Source of the DNA: Aphelocoma coerulescens
Lineage: Eukaryota > Chordata > Aves > Passeriformes > Corvidae
Reading direction: 5' to 3'
DNA length: 64,000 nt
Assembly (NCBI RefSeq): GCF_041296385.1
Contig: NW_027184062.1
Coordinates: forward strand, 439,001 to 503,000
The notes under the pieces are model-generated. The model ran no database searches, was not told where the DNA came from, and was given only the letters and a program-made list of their open reading frames with translations. The position numbers were made by a program, and so were the translations under genes. Shown piece by piece: positions 47,801 through 60,604 of this stretch. Positions within the stretch are counted from its first letter, which is position 1. The number at the start of each line of letters is the position of its first letter.

Positions 47801-50039
47801 GGAGCACACGCAGTAGGACGCGTCCAGATAGACGGCGTTCTTCAAGTACCCCCCTCCTCCAAGCAGCCTTGAAACTGAGCACAACACACTGCGGCTCGGG
47901 AGCTTCCTTCTCAGATAGACGTGCCGTCACGTTATTCACTCTCGCAGCTCCGTTGCCCACTAGCAGCAGGTGCTACCAAAGCAAAATGCTCCAGAAGTAA
48001 AAAGCACTGCTGAGCAAACCTTTTCCTTTGCCTCACGTAAAGCACTGTAAACTGTCCGCTGCACTCTTTATTTCCATTCTCCGCTGCATCTACCACTGTC
48101 ATCTCTGCATCTCGAAGCATAAAGCTCGGCACAATTCTTCCCAGGGAAAGCTGGAAGAGAAATAGGTAGCAGCACAAGTAGCTGCAAGTGGAACTTTTGT
48201 TTTCAACTGCTAACGTGAATCCGGAAACAAGCGAGTGACAGCCAGGCTTCCTCTTGCAGCCTGTGCGATGCACACACCAGCTCGGTGCTCTGCCCTCATT
48301 CTTTAATGCTCTTCGTACCATGTCGCGCTTTTCATTCTGCCGGAGTCGAAGCGTCGTCTACTTCTCGCCCGGAGAGCACGGTGCCGGAAGAGAAATGCCC
48401 CAGCCGACTGCCCTTCCGAAACACACCAGGGCTATGCACTTTTCTCGCAGCGACATACAGCAGCACTTTCGGTCTTTTCTTGTCGTCCAAATGTAAAGGG
48501 AAAGATTCTCTGCTATGTCGGGCACAGAGAACAGTTTTAGGTCAACAAGCACGCCCAGAGCTTGCCCGCGACTCGTGGAAACTTGTGTTTGCACACATTC
48601 CAGTGGCAGCCCTCTTTCCTTTACAGCCTGCAGAGCGCCGTCAGATCGCGGTGCTCTCTGCACCTGCCTTCTCCCTTTCAAGTACCACTGCGCAGAATAT
48701 AGCCTTGCAGGAAGCAATGACGCGGATAGTCGTCTCGCAGAGAAGAACGTGCAAAGACGAAAAGATGTTCTTCTTTGCTCCTCCTCGTCGCCCAGATTGT
48801 GGTGCTGTACTGAAAGCCATGGCCAGCGAAAGGCTAATCCAGCAAGTGTTTCTCACCTGATGCATTTCGCTGAGGGAGAGCTGAGGAAAATCCTTGCACA
48901 GCACACTGCGGATGCGTGCAGTACACATGCTGAAGAGCGGCAAAACTCAAAGCCATCGCTGGGCTTCAGTTCTGTCCAGACGGCAGAAGGCGAAGAACGA
49001 AGCAGCTGGGCACCGCGTTAACGTACTCAGTGGACCGAATTTCAAATGTCCAGCCAAAAGCTGCTTCATAAGCAGATTCAGCTGAGAATGCTCTGGCTGC
49101 TTCACAAAGTAAGGCGCAGCCGTTTCCATTCATCACACTACCTGGCCAGAAGCAGTATCCTACACCTTCAATGCTGCAGCGTCCATGCAGCTGGAGCACA
49201 CGCAGTAGGACGCGTCGAGATAGAAGGCGGTCTTCAAGTACCCCCTTCTCCAAGCAGCCTTGAAACTGAGCACAACACACTGCGGCTCGGGAGCTTCCTT
49301 CTCAGATAGACGTGCCGTCACGTTATTCACTCTCGCAGCACAATTCTTCCCAGGGAAAGCTGGAAGAGAAATAGGTAGCAGCACAAGTAGCTGCAAGTGG
49401 AACTTTTGTTTTCAACTGCTAACGTGAATCCGCAAAGAAGCGAGCGGCAGCCACGCTTCTTCTTGCAGCCTGTGCGATGCGCACACCAGCTCGGTGCTCT
49501 GCGCCCTCATTCGTATGCTCTTCGTACCATGTCGCGCTTTTCATTCTACCGGAGTCGAAGCGTCGTCTACTTCTCGCCTGAGAGCACGGTGCCGGCAGAG
49601 AAACGCTCCGGGCTTCTGCCTCTGCCGAAACACGCCTGGGCTATCCCTCTCAGCGTTAAGTAGCACAAAATGCTGTCTGCGTTGTGGTCTTAATCTTAAG
49701 GGAAAGATTCTCGGCTTCGGCTAGCACAGAGAACTTTGCTGGGACAATACATGTGTTTTATTATCCTTTCTCGCAAGAAGACTATGGTGCTTCTTTGGAA
49801 CTGTTGGCCAGTGTAAGGCTAATCCAGCAAGTGCTTCTCTCCTGACACATTTCTCTGAGCGAGAGCTTCGGCGGACAGTTGGGCTCTGCGAAGCAGAAAG
49901 TCTGTGCTTGCACGTAGCGCTGAGGAGAATCTGTGCACAGCGCGCTCTGGATGCGTGCAGTACACACACTAAAGAGAGCCAAAGCTCAATGTCTCAGTTC
50001 TGTCCAGCGCCGGAAATTGAGAAGAACGCAGCCCCAGAG
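44856..50039. repeat. Expanded macrosatellite array (2L)
   Basis: Phase marks at 45429, 46817, 48209 and 49418 give monomers of 1388, 1392 and 1209 bp, then a 622-bp partial monomer to the centre. This is two monomers more than the homologous 1R array. The frames at 46893-47468 and 48285-48860 (191 codons) are the same sequence 1392 bp apart. Confidence 0.85.
46817..48208 (+). repeat. Duplicated 1392-bp macrosatellite monomer
   Basis: This monomer and parts of its neighbours repeat at exactly 1392 bp spacing. The next monomer starts like the 1L inner monomer (CCGGAAACAAGCGAGTGAC) and ends like the 2R/1L outer one, so it is a mosaic. Confidence 0.85.
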
Positions 50040-50049
50040 CTCTGGGCTG
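50029..50049. repeat. Symmetry centre of palindrome 2
   Basis: Same GAGCTC-centred core at 50037-50042, but as the reverse complement of the centre at 9750 (positions sum to 59789). The asymmetric side sequences are swapped: the longer inner flank lies to the right of the centre in palindrome 1 and to the left here. Confidence 0.8.
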
Positions 50050-52839
50050 GAGTGTGCGATGGTTATGAGCTGTGCCGCTCTTCTGCGTGTCTACTGCACG
50101 CATCCATAGTGTACAGTGCAAGGATTTTCCTCAGCTCTCGCTCAGCGAAATGCATTAGAAGGGAAGCACATGCTAGATTAGCCATTCGTTAGCCCACGCT
50201 TTCAGTAGAGCACCACAAGCTGGGCGACGAGGAAAAGCAAAGAAGAACATCTTTTCGTCTTTGCACGTTCTTCTCTGCGAGACATCTCTCCACGTCTTTG
50301 CTTCCTGCAAGGCTGTAAGGTGCGCGGTGGTACTTGGAAGGGAGAAGGCAGGTGCAGAGAGCACCGCGATCTGACGGCGCTCTGCAGGCTGTAAAGGAAA
50401 GAAAGCTACCACTTGAATATGGTGCAAATACCAATTTCCACGCGTCGCGGGTAAGCTCCGGGTAAGCTTGGTGACCTAAAACTGGGCGCTGAGTGAGACG
50501 TAACCGAGAATCTTTCCCTTTGCATTCCGGCTCCAACGCAAACAGAATGTGATGCTACTTAGCGCTGCGAAGGAAAGTGCATAGCCCTGGTGTGTTTGGG
50601 AAGAATCAGCAGCCTGGAGCGTTTTTCTGGAGCCTTTCTCCGCTGGCACCGTGCTCTCTGGGCGAGAAGTAGACGACGCTTCGACTCCGGCAGAATGAAA
50701 GCGCGACATGGTACGAAGAGCATTAAAGAATGAGGGCAGAGCACCGAGCTGGTGTGTGCATCGCACAGGCTGCAAGAGGAAGCCTGGCTGTCACTCGCTT
50801 GTTTCCGGATTCACGTTAGCGTTTTAAAACAGAAAGTTCCACTTGCAGCTACTTGTGCTGCTACCTATTTCTCTTCCAGCGTTCCCTGGGAGGAATTGTG
50901 CCGAGCTTTATGCTTCGAGATGCAGAGATAACAGTGGTAGATGCGGCGGAGAATGGAAATAAAGAGTGCAGCGGACAGTTTACAGTGCTTTACGTGAGGC
51001 AAAGGAAAAGGTTTGCTCAGCAGTGCTTTTTACTTCTGGAGCATTTTGCTTTGGTAGCACCTGCTGCTAGTGGGCAACGGAGCTGCGAGAGTGAATAACG
51101 TGACGGCACGTCTATCTGAGAAGGAAGCTCCCGAGCCGCAGTGTGTTGTGCTCAGTTTCAAGGCTGCTTGGAGGAGGGGGGTACTTGAAGAACGCCGTCT
51201 ATCTGGACGCGTCCTACTGCGTGTGCTCCAGCTGCATGGACGCTGCAGCATTGAAGGTGTAGGATACTGCTTCTGGCCAGGTAGTGTGATGAATGGAAAC
51301 GGCTGCGCCTTACTTTGTGAAGCAGCCAGAGCATTCTCAGCTGAATCTGCTTATGAAGCAGCTTTTGGCTGGACATTTGAAATTCGGTCCACTGAGTACG
51401 TTAACGCGGTGCCCAGTTGCTTCGTTCTTTGCCTTCTGCGGTCTGGACAAAACTGAAGCCCAGCGATGGCTTTGCGTTTTGGCGCTCTTCAGCGCGAACA
51501 CTGCACGCATCCACAGTGTGCTGTGCACGGATTTTCCTCAGCTCGACGTACAATCATTTTCTTGCTGTTTCCAGAGTCTAAACTCTTTGTGAAACTCTCG
51601 CTCAGCGAGATGCGTCAGGAATGAGGCACTTGCTGGATGAGCTTTTCGCTAGCCAAGACTTTCAATACAGCACCACAATTCAGGCAAGAAGCAGGAGAAA
51701 GGAAGATCATCCTTTCGTCCTTCCACGTTCTTCTCTGCGAGATGACTACCCGTGTCTTTGCTTCCTGCAAGGCTGTAAGAGGCGCGGTAGTACTTAGAAC
51801 TGAGAAGGCAGGTGCAGAGAGCACGGCGGTCTGACGGTGCTCTGCAGGCTGTAAAGGAAAGACGGCAGCCACTTGAATGTGGTGCAAACACAAGTTTCCA
51901 CGCGTCGAGGGCAAGCTCTGGGCGTGCTGGTTGACCTAAAACTGTTCTCTGGGCGGGACATAGCAGAGAATCTTTCCCTTTACATTTGGACGACAAGAAA
52001 GACCGAAAGTGCTGCTGTATGTCGCTGCGAGGGAAAGTGCATAGACCAGGCGTGTGTCGGCAGAAGCAGTCGGCTGGGGCATTTCGCTGCCGGCACCGTG
52101 CTCTCTGGGCGAGAAGTAGACGACGCTTCGACTCCGGCTGAATGAAAGAGCGACATGGGTACTAAAGAGGCCGAACGAAGGCGCAGAGCACCGGACTCGT
52201 GTCCGCAGCGTACAAACTGAGAAAGGAGCGTGGCTAGCACTCGCCTGCCTGCCCAATTCACGTTAGCATTGAGAAGGAGGAAGTTCAACGACAACTACTT
52301 CCTTGTGCTACTACTTATCCTTCGTCCAACCATCCTTGGAAACTTTGGCGCTTAACTTTAGGCTTCGAGATGCAGCAAACACAGTGGTCGCTTCCAAGGA
52401 GAGGGGAAGTAGAGAGTGCAGCGGGGAGTTTAGGTGGCTTTACGTAAGGCAAGGGGAAGGTGCAGCCCAGCATTGGCTTTTTCTTCTAGTTCTTTTCTTC
52501 AGGAGAGCAGCTAGCAAGCAGGCTGCGAGAGGCAACAATGGGATGGCTCGTCTGTCGGAGAAGCCGCAGTCTACAGTGCTGCAGACTGCTGTGCACAGTT
52601 TTAATGCTGCTGTAAGTACACGGTACTTTTGGAACGTCTTCTCTCCTGACTCTCCCATCTCTGGGAGCTCTAGCTGCTTGAACCTGGCCACACTGAAGGT
52701 GTGTGGACGTGGTCGCGCTGCGAGTATCAAGTCTTCCAGAGAAGAGGGATAGTCAAGAAATGCTTTCTCACCTGGCCTATCTCTCAGTCCGAACTGTGGC
52801 TGCAAACGCTGCGCTGCAAGGGTGGACTTACCCACTTGG
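50040..52839. repeat. Macrosatellite monomers (2R)
   Basis: Partial monomer 50040-50820 and full monomer 50821-52267 (1447 bp with the 57-bp insert). These match 1L, not 1R, which shows the core inversion. The diverged outer part follows. Confidence 0.8.
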
Positions 52840-54139
52840 AGAGAATGTGATGATGCTCTAGATATAGTTGCGAAGGAAAGTGCTGCTCACTGGAATGTTT
52901 CGCCTAGTTCACAGACTTTAAAAGGACTAGGAAGGCCAACGCCTTGTTTTAGCACTTGTTCTCTGCGTGCAGCTGCTGGATGTTTGGAAGGGCTTTGGGA
53001 TCCGCCAGAGGTGGAGGGTAGGATGCTACAGAGAGCTTGAAGGAAAGTGCCTATCTCCAGGGCCTTTGATGCAGTTCAGCGGGTGCGAGTGGCATGTTGA
53101 GCATGTTCATGATGGCACAGAAAAGGTTCTGAAAGAAAGAGGCCGTGCTGAAACTGCCTTTACTTTTGCCGCGTAGAAACTGCTCAGCCAACAATGAAAA
53201 GATTCGTCTTGCTTCCCCCCTACGCGCAGGGTTACATCCTTTTATGTCTCCAAGAGGCAGGATGCACAGCGGAGCTCTTCCACCAACTGCTTCCACACGA
53301 CTGGGGCCGCGCCAGCCAAGAGCTTTTTGCCGGGCACTGTCAGCGCTCATGGAAACAACCACACGACGGCGCTGCAGACTTGCAAAAGAAGGCCAAGCAC
53401 CTGGCCCAGCTCGAAACCACCCCAAGGGCAGACAGAGGCAACTTGCAAACGGCCCTGCACTCAAATCAACGGTGTCAGGACAAAAAGGTTGCCCTCATCT
53501 TCCCCTTCCAAGAGCACACTCTTCTTTACACCACACCTCTTTGGCCCAAACAAATCTTTTCCCTCTCGCAGATTCTGCCCACCAACTTGAAACCATCTGG
53601 CAAAAACAGGGCTCAAAACAGTGCCAGCTGAGGAAGATCTTGCTGCCTACAACTTCACCTGCACCCCTCAAACTAGCAGCACACACGCTGTTCTCAGCAC
53701 TCTCCTTCTCAGCTCTAGGTACCATCCTAAGCCTTCCCTCTCCCAGAGTCAGGATCCAAAGGCAACGGCACCAGGGACTGCTCACACACTGAAGGCACCA
53801 GGACAAATAGCTTAAGAGCTTGGCCTTTGCATTCCCACTGACAGCTCAACAGCTCGAACCCAGAGAGAGCTCTGCCTGTTGGGAAAAGCCTTTAAAATCC
53901 CTAGGAGTACCTGATGTGCACATCCAAACCTGCCTTCCTTGCCAAAGAGAGCAACTACAAGCCCATCTCCAAAGAAACGGCATCCCCTCCTCCAAAATAC
54001 AACACATCCAGCGACTGATCCGCCTCCAGTATTGAATATGTCCAACAATTGCCCCTACACGCACAGGGGCCAGAAGAGAAATGTCTTGCTGGACTATTCC
54101 TCCCCACAGTACCTTAACATCTGCTCCAGCAACACTGGC
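52840..54139. other. Unrecognised arm segment (2R)
   Basis: Counterpart of 12150-13510. Open frames 53145-53792 and 53194-53631 (+), both intact. Confidence 0.35.
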
Positions 54140-55513
54140 ACTATGTCCTTGCCTTCCCAAGGAAAGGCACTCCGAGTCTCTTGGCCTTGCCTTGTCTAGT
54201 TCTTCTTAAGGTACCCTTGCTCTGCTTCCTTTGCCTACGTCTGCCTTGCCTCGCACTGCCTACAACTTGCTGGCTTTGCTTTGCCCGGCCTACCACTCTT
54301 TCCCTTGCCTTCCATGCAGGCAAGGCGCTGCAAACCGAGTGCAGGCAATTGTGGGCAAGTCAAGGGAGAGGTAGGCAAGGCCAGAGCAGTGAGGGGAAAG
54401 CAAATGGACTGGTAGGCAAGAGAAGGCCCAGAAGTTAGAGGCAAGGCTGGCTGTAGGAAGGAAGGGCCACTGATGGGAAGGCCAGGCAGAAACAGGAAGG
54501 GCTCAGCAAGCCAAGGCCCTGGAGGAAAACAGTAGGCAGGTCATGTGCGGGGCAGGGCCCTGCAAAGGAATGCAAGGCTCCAGAGGGCTAGCAGGGCAAG
54601 GCAAGGCAAGTGTTGTGTTGCCAAGGCAAGGCCAGGCAAGGCAGGTGAGAAGTACATTCAAGGACTGCTGGTGCACAAAAGTGGCCAGGACCAAGTGCTC
54701 TGTGTGGCCTTGATCCCGCGTGGGTCATCTCTCCTCTGTACCTAAAAGACTTGAGCTACCTGCCTTCCCTTGTATGCAAAAGAACTCTCTTTCTGGTCCC
54801 CGAGCTCAAGGGCAAAATGTGAATTGCCCCTCCAAGGTTCAAGACATGCAAGGATTGCTCCCAGACAAAGGCTGCCCACAGAGATGAGTGTGGCAACATG
54901 CGTCCTCCCCTGGTCTTCCTCTCATGGGATCCTGAAACACCGGAGATGCTTGAGAGCTTTGAGATTCCTCGGAGGAGCAGAAAGGGCAGGGCAAGGCCCA
55001 GAAATGTCATTGAAAAGGGGTGTTGAATTCCAGGTGGGGGAGGGGTGAGCAAGGTCATGCAAGGCAAGGGAGGGGTTCAAGGGCAAGGCAAGGCAAGTGG
55101 TGGCTTTGCGAGGCGAGGCAAGGCAATGAGGGTCCTAGAAGGAAAAGGAAAGGTGAGGCCAGACCTAGACGAATGTGAAAGGAAGTCAGGTGGGGGATGG
55201 GTGAGCAAGTCAGTGCAAGGCAGGGGAGAAAAGGCAGGTTGAGGGAAGGCTACAGAGGGGGCAGCAAGGAAATGCAAGGCATGGGGAAGCATGCGAGGAG
55301 TGGGTGCTGCCAGCCGGTGGGGATGGCAGGGGCGGGGCCACTGCAAGTAGCATGGTGGGGATGTGGAGGGGGTGTTAGTGTGCGGGAGGTGTGTGTGTGT
55401 GTGTGTGTGCAGTGGAGTGCAGGGTAAGTGCAGGTGTGTGTGTGCGTATACGGGGGTTTTGTGCCAGGTGCTGTGCCGGGGAGAGCCGTTCCACCGCAAG
55501 GAAGGTGTGGGCG
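54140..55513. repeat. Pentanucleotide tract (2R)
   Basis: Counterpart of 13511-14884 with a single copy of the 61-bp segment. It keeps the right-arm variants (GTGCGGGGCAGGGCC near 54545). Confidence 0.8.
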
Positions 55514-55952
55514 TGAAAGGAGTAAGATAGATGTGTCTTTACAAAGAGACCGTGTGAATCTCTCCTTAGACAAGGCTAGGAATTTACAGGGGGGGAAGTA
55601 ACAGAAGAAAGTATTCGTTCTAGAAACTGTTACTAATCAACAGAGACTGTTGCTCAGCCAAGGCCCTGCTAAATTCCTGAACCTAGAGCAAGGCAGCAAA
55701 GACTTCCTAGCATTAGGAATAGTTTGGTTTTCTTCCTTTTCCATTCCAAAAGGGGAGTGCATATTAGAGGGGGGCATAGAGTAGGCAGTTCCGGAAGTCT
55801 GTAATTCCCGAGTACCTCAGAGGGTGCTGTTGCCAGGAACTTAGCATCAGAAGGGAGCTGCATCCCGCAATCATTTGAGAGACTCCATGGCAAAAGCCCC
55901 ATGGCCTCTCCCTGGAGTTGAAGAATGTTACAGGACTCCTCTGTCTCCTTTT
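55514..55952 (+). repeat. ERV-A 5' LTR (2R)
   Basis: Counterpart of 14885-15323. Confidence 0.72.
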
Positions 55953-56166
55953 TGGTGGATGAAGAAACTCAGAAAGCCACACTTCTGCCAGAACTCTCCA
56001 AGATGCCCCCTTTGCTCCCCGTGACTCCATCACTGCCCAGGAAGCTGTCTTTTCTACCGCAGCAGTTTGACATACAGTTAAAAGTCGTGTGGCAGAGAAA
56101 AAAGGCAAGAATTGGTTTCCAAGGGATGGCAAACAAGAGATACCAGAACCTTTGGCCCTACCAATA

Positions 56167-57092
56167 TTAAAGCAACTCCATTAAGAGAGTTCTTGCACTT
56201 CCTGAGGATTGGCAGAAGCCTATCTCATGATGTATGTTGCTGGGGGTCTTTTTAGACTGGCAAAAGGAGCTGTTGAAGGTTGCTTGATCTGTGCTAAAGC
56301 CAACAGCCAAGTTACAAAGTAACTTGCTAGAGGAGGGAGGCCTTGGGCTGCATGGCCCTTCCAAAGATGCCAGGTGGATTTTCCGGAGATGCCCCAAGTG
56401 GCAAGGCTTAATATCTTCTGGTAATCGTATGTCAGCTAGCAAGGTGGCCAGAAGTATTTCCAACTACTTCAGTAATGACAGGATCAGTTCTTAAGGCATT
56501 TTTGGAACAAATCATTCCAAGATACAGCATTGTAGAAGCAATAGATTCAGATAGGGGAACTCATTTTGCAGGAAAGATCCTTCAAGGGGTTTTGGCTTCT
56601 TTAGGAACACAATGGAACCTCCATAGGCCCTGGCACCCCCAGAGCTCGGCTCGGGTAGAAAACAATGAAGAGAGAAATAAACACCTTTTGAAGCTGGTAA
56701 TAGAAACCAAGATGCCATGGGTAGGGCTTTGGACATTGGCTTTGGTGAGAATGAGGGCCCAAGCCAGAAGAGAGATTCAGTTATCTCCCTTTCAATCGTT
56801 GTTTGCAATTGCCCTGGTAAGTCTCCACCCAGTGGGGGGGGGTAGAGGCAAGTGATGCATTTTTAAAACCATCTGTGGCCAGGATCCTGCTTCTTGTGAA
56901 ACCCCTTCAACAGGAAACTCAGCTGGTGCAAGCCCGGCCTTTGGACTTTGCTGCTTTTAACATCCAACCAGGAGATTGAGTCCTAATTAAGGAGTAGAAA
57001 GAAGCGCCAGTGCTGGTGAAATGGCGTGGCCCATTCCAAGTGTCACTGACGACAGAAAACAGCCGTCAAGTAAGCTGAACACAGGTGAACCC
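56167..57092 (+). pseudogene. pol: ERV-A integrase remnant (2R)
   Basis: Matches the 1R remnant at offset 40629, including the right-arm-specific deletion near 56819 and the 126-codon open stretch from 56475. Confidence 0.82.
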
Positions 57093-57500
57093 GTCACTCT
57101 CGGGTCAAGGTCTCTGAAGCCTCGGAGATTTGCACATCTCAGCTGGAGGAGAAGGCCGGGAGGCCGTGACTGACACTCTGCAGGAGTGGGCCGGAGCAGT
57201 AGGCAGTGCTTCGACATCGGAAGAAGCCCCGCAGTCCTACCTTCAGACCGTCTGCTGAAATAGACTGTATAGGCATCCCTCCTCTAGAATCTCCACTCAC
57301 TTGGGGGCTAATACTTGTGGCCATTTTGTTACGTTAAGTGGTTTCTGTGTCTTCAATTGCCACAGGTGCTGCAGAAGACAACGGGAAAATTAGACTAGCT
57401 AATTAGATGACACTATTAAAACATTTTCCTTACTAATTCTACTTTGATATGGTTAGCTGAGTTTAGGCCAGGAGTGGGAGAATCAATTTGCAGCCTTAGG

Positions 57501-59011
57501 AGAAGAAGTAGCAAAAGTTTTTAACCTTAGCAATTGCTGGCTCTGTGGAGGGCCAGGAGGATCTTAAGAGTGGCCATAGTTGGCTAGCCCAGCTGAACCT
57601 AAATGGTGGGTCAATGTGAGGGCCACAGTGGGATGGGATTTGGGGCCAAAGAAGGAAGTTCATGGCCACTTCATTCTTCTCCAACAGGCACTTATTGCCT
57701 AAATAGGATAGGGCGTGTCTATGTAGGAAAAGGCAATTGTCAATTGACTTTCCCTCTGGGCTTGATCAACTGGGTTTGGACCCCCAATTGCCCTCCTTCC
57801 AATTGTTCCAAATATCAAGGCAAATGCAATCAAATACCTGTTCGGCTCACTAACAGTAGCTGCGTAAGGCGTTCTTATCACACTTACCAAAAATATTTGG
57901 AAGCCTGTAAAGCAATGGGGAGGGACAAGGGGTTTTTTTGACCACCTGTTTTTGAGCAGTCCCCACAAAAATTCCACAAGTAGAAGACATGTTGTTTGTG
58001 ATTATCAGTGGGAATGGCCACACCGGATTGGAACTCAAAGCCTTTTAGTGAGTTCTGCTCCAAATCCAACCAAGCAGCTTGCAGATGTAAATGTAGGTGG
58101 GAACCCTGTGCGGGAGCTTGGAAATGCAAATGCTGGGACCCTTATGGTGGGGCAACTCTTGTTGGAGGACCGTTAGGCCCGGGAATCCTGCTGTATTTTG
58201 AGCCACCAATTGATGACCATGGGTAGGTTCCTTTGCTAATGGAACACGGGCTTTGAAAGGACAGTATTGGATTTGTGGCCAACATGCTTAGCTCAGGTTA
58301 CCTCCAAACTGGTCAGGGATATGGTATATTTAGTAGACTGTTGTTCTTTTTGCTACTACAAGTTCTGGGAAATCGCTTAGGAATCAAAATCTGTGATGAT
58401 TTAATTAGAGAAAAGCAGTCAGCTGATGCAGCCCTGGCTGGAGGGAGCACCCCAAAACGGGGAAATGATGAACGGCCAACAGAACAAGTTACCCAACACG
58501 ATGGACCAGCCCCTTGGAAACCTAAGGAATTAATCCCAGATGCCTGGGAACCCATTTATCATTTGAAGGAGATAATTAGGTTACAAGCTGTCTCGGAAAT
58601 AATTACCAACCAGCCAGCCACAGCGCTTGACCTTTTTGCTGAGCAACCCACTTAAATGAGGAAAGCGGTATTTCAACATTGGATGGTATTAGATTATCTG
58701 TTGGCAGAAGAAGGAGGAGTTTGTGGGAAATTAAATGACTCGAGCTGCTGTTTGCAAGCAGATGACAGCGGAAAAGTGGTCAAACAAATAACAAAGGAAA
58801 TAACGTCAGCTCGTGGACCTGTCCAAATGTTGAAAGGATGGGGATGGGACATGTTTTCATGGTTAACTGGCCAGCTCTGGGCTAAATGAATACGATTCCT
58901 CCTCTTACATGCTATAGCAACTCTCATCTTTTTAGCATGTGTGACACCATGCTGGCGGCAGCTCTTTCAGCAGGTGCTCAAGGGGATGCCGCTAGCAGCC
59001 ATGCCTACCTG
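57501..59011 (+). pseudogene. env: ERV-A env remnant (2R)
   Basis: Matches the 1R remnant at offset 40629. Stops at 58653-58655 and 58887-58889 split the TM part; the membrane span follows near 58890-58980. Confidence 0.82.
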
Positions 59012-59155
59012 ATCCAGAAATGACTACAAAAGGACAGAAAAGGATGTCACTGCAAATAATAGCAAAACCCAAGAAGACTCCAGAAGAAAAAAATTAAATC
59101 CATGGTAATTAAGGTTTGTAAAGACAAATACAGAGCAAATAAAAAGAGGAGGGAT

Positions 59156-59615
59156 TAAAAGGAATGAGATGGATGAGTCTTTACAAAGAGACCGTGTGAA
59201 TCGGCCTGTAGACAAGGCTAGGAAGTTATGGCTAGTGAAGTAACAGAAGAAACTAGGAGTTCTCTAGAACTGTTACTAATCATCAGAGACTGTTGATTAA
59301 TCAAGGCCGTGTTAAATTCCTGAACCTAGAGCAAGGCAACAAAGACTTAAGAGCATTAGGAATGGGGTTCTTTTCTTTCTTCTCGATGCCAAGAGGGGGG
59401 TGCATATTAGAGGGGGGCGCATAGAGTAGGCAGTTCCGGAAGTCTGTATCTCCCGAATACCTCAGCCAGTAGGGAAAAGGAAGAGGGTGCTGTGGCCGGG
59501 AACTTGGCATCAAAAGGGGGCTGCATCCCGCAACCGTTTGACAGACGCCATGGGAAAAGCCCCATGGACTCTCCCTGTAGTCGAAGAATGTTGCAGGACT
59601 CCTCTGTCTCCTTTT
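59156..59615 (+). repeat. ERV-A 3' LTR (2R)
   Basis: Counterpart of 18527-18986. Its end is about 55 bp from the CpG island. Confidence 0.75.
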
Positions 59616-59669
59616 CGGATATAAACCTCAGGCATCGTGGATTAATTTTCCCTAACGGCAGCGACCTGC

Positions 59670-60604
59670 CGCGTGGTCTCCGTGCTCCTCTCCAGCCCCC
59701 CGGGACGTGTAAAATAGTTCCCAGCGGCTCCCACCGCGCGTTGCAGACGGCTGCGCGGCCCCGGGGCTGCCCGCAGTGCTCCCCTGCCCCGCCAGGGCTG
59801 CCCGCGGGCTGCGGAGCCGCCTCGCCACCGGCGCGGCCAGGGCTGGGGCCCTTCTCGACAGCAGCCGAGGGGCTGCGGAGCGGGCGGCTGCCGGACGATC
59901 AGCTATTTTATGCCGCGCGGTGCTGCCGCCTCCATCTAGCTCTCCATCGCGCCGCCGCCCGCCGCCCGCCTGGCGCGCTCACGCTCGGCCGCGCTCGCCG
60001 CCCGCCCAGCCTCGCCGGAAGCTCTCCCGCCCGGGCTGTGCCCCGGCTCCGCCGGCAGCTCGGCAGGGCCCGGCCGCACGCGTGCTGCGTGGCTCGGAGC
60101 AGCCGCGTTGCGCCGCAGGCGACGGGGAAGGCGGGGCGGGCCGGCGCCATCGTGGTAGCGCGAGGAGAGGAGCGCCCGGGCGGGGCGGCGAGCGGCGCGG
60201 CGGTGAGCGCTTCTGCTTCCTGTCGCTCGGCGGCCGCCCACGGCAGGTGCCGTGTGAGCCCGCGGAGCGGCGGGGCCGGCCGGGCGGTGCGCGGCGAGGC
60301 TTTCGGCCAGCGGCGGCCACAGCGAGAGGCTGCTGGCACTGCCCGTGCCGGTGGAGAGAGCGGGGATCCGAGGCCGGCCTTCCCCGGGCGACGAGGGGAG
60401 GCCGCCTTTGCCGCGCTGCCCTCCGTGCAGCATGTGGCCGATTCCGGCGAACCCGGGGTCTCCGCAGCGGCGCGGGCGGGAGGGAGTGGGGAGCGCGCTC
60501 GGTGCCGTGCCGGCCGCTCCCGGCCAGCGCTGCGCTGCGCCGAGGCGTTTTCCCGCCCGTCCTGGGAAGGACATAAGCGACACCGTAGTTGGAGCTTAGC
60601 TGTC
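59670..60604 (+). promoter_or_regulatory. CpG island, candidate promoter (2R)
   Basis: Copy of the 1R island at offset 40629. It shares the variant GTGAGCCCG (near 60254) with 2L, where 1R has GTGACCCCG. This is one of the markers showing that the two arms of palindrome 2 are more alike here than the two right arms. The exon-like sequence at 63743 lies 3.1 kb downstream in the same orientation. Confidence 0.6.

Larger units (their letters stand above)
26272..50039. repeat. Palindrome 2, left arm (2L), interrupted by ERV-B
   Basis: Reverse complement of 2R. Paired coordinates sum to 87621 in 26272-26743, to 87601 just before ERV-B (a 20-bp deletion in 2L near 26876), and to 97697 after it. 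The last step of 10096 equals the 10092-bp provirus plus a 4-bp target duplication. Without ERV-B the arm is about 13.7 kb, longer than 2R because the macrosatellite array has two more monomers. Confidence 0.93.
55514..59615 (+). mobile_element. ERV-A copy in 2R
   Basis: Counterpart of the 1R copy at offset 40629 and nearly identical to it. One visible difference is TTTTTAGCATG near 58935, where 1R has TTTTTACCATG. Confidence 0.85.
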
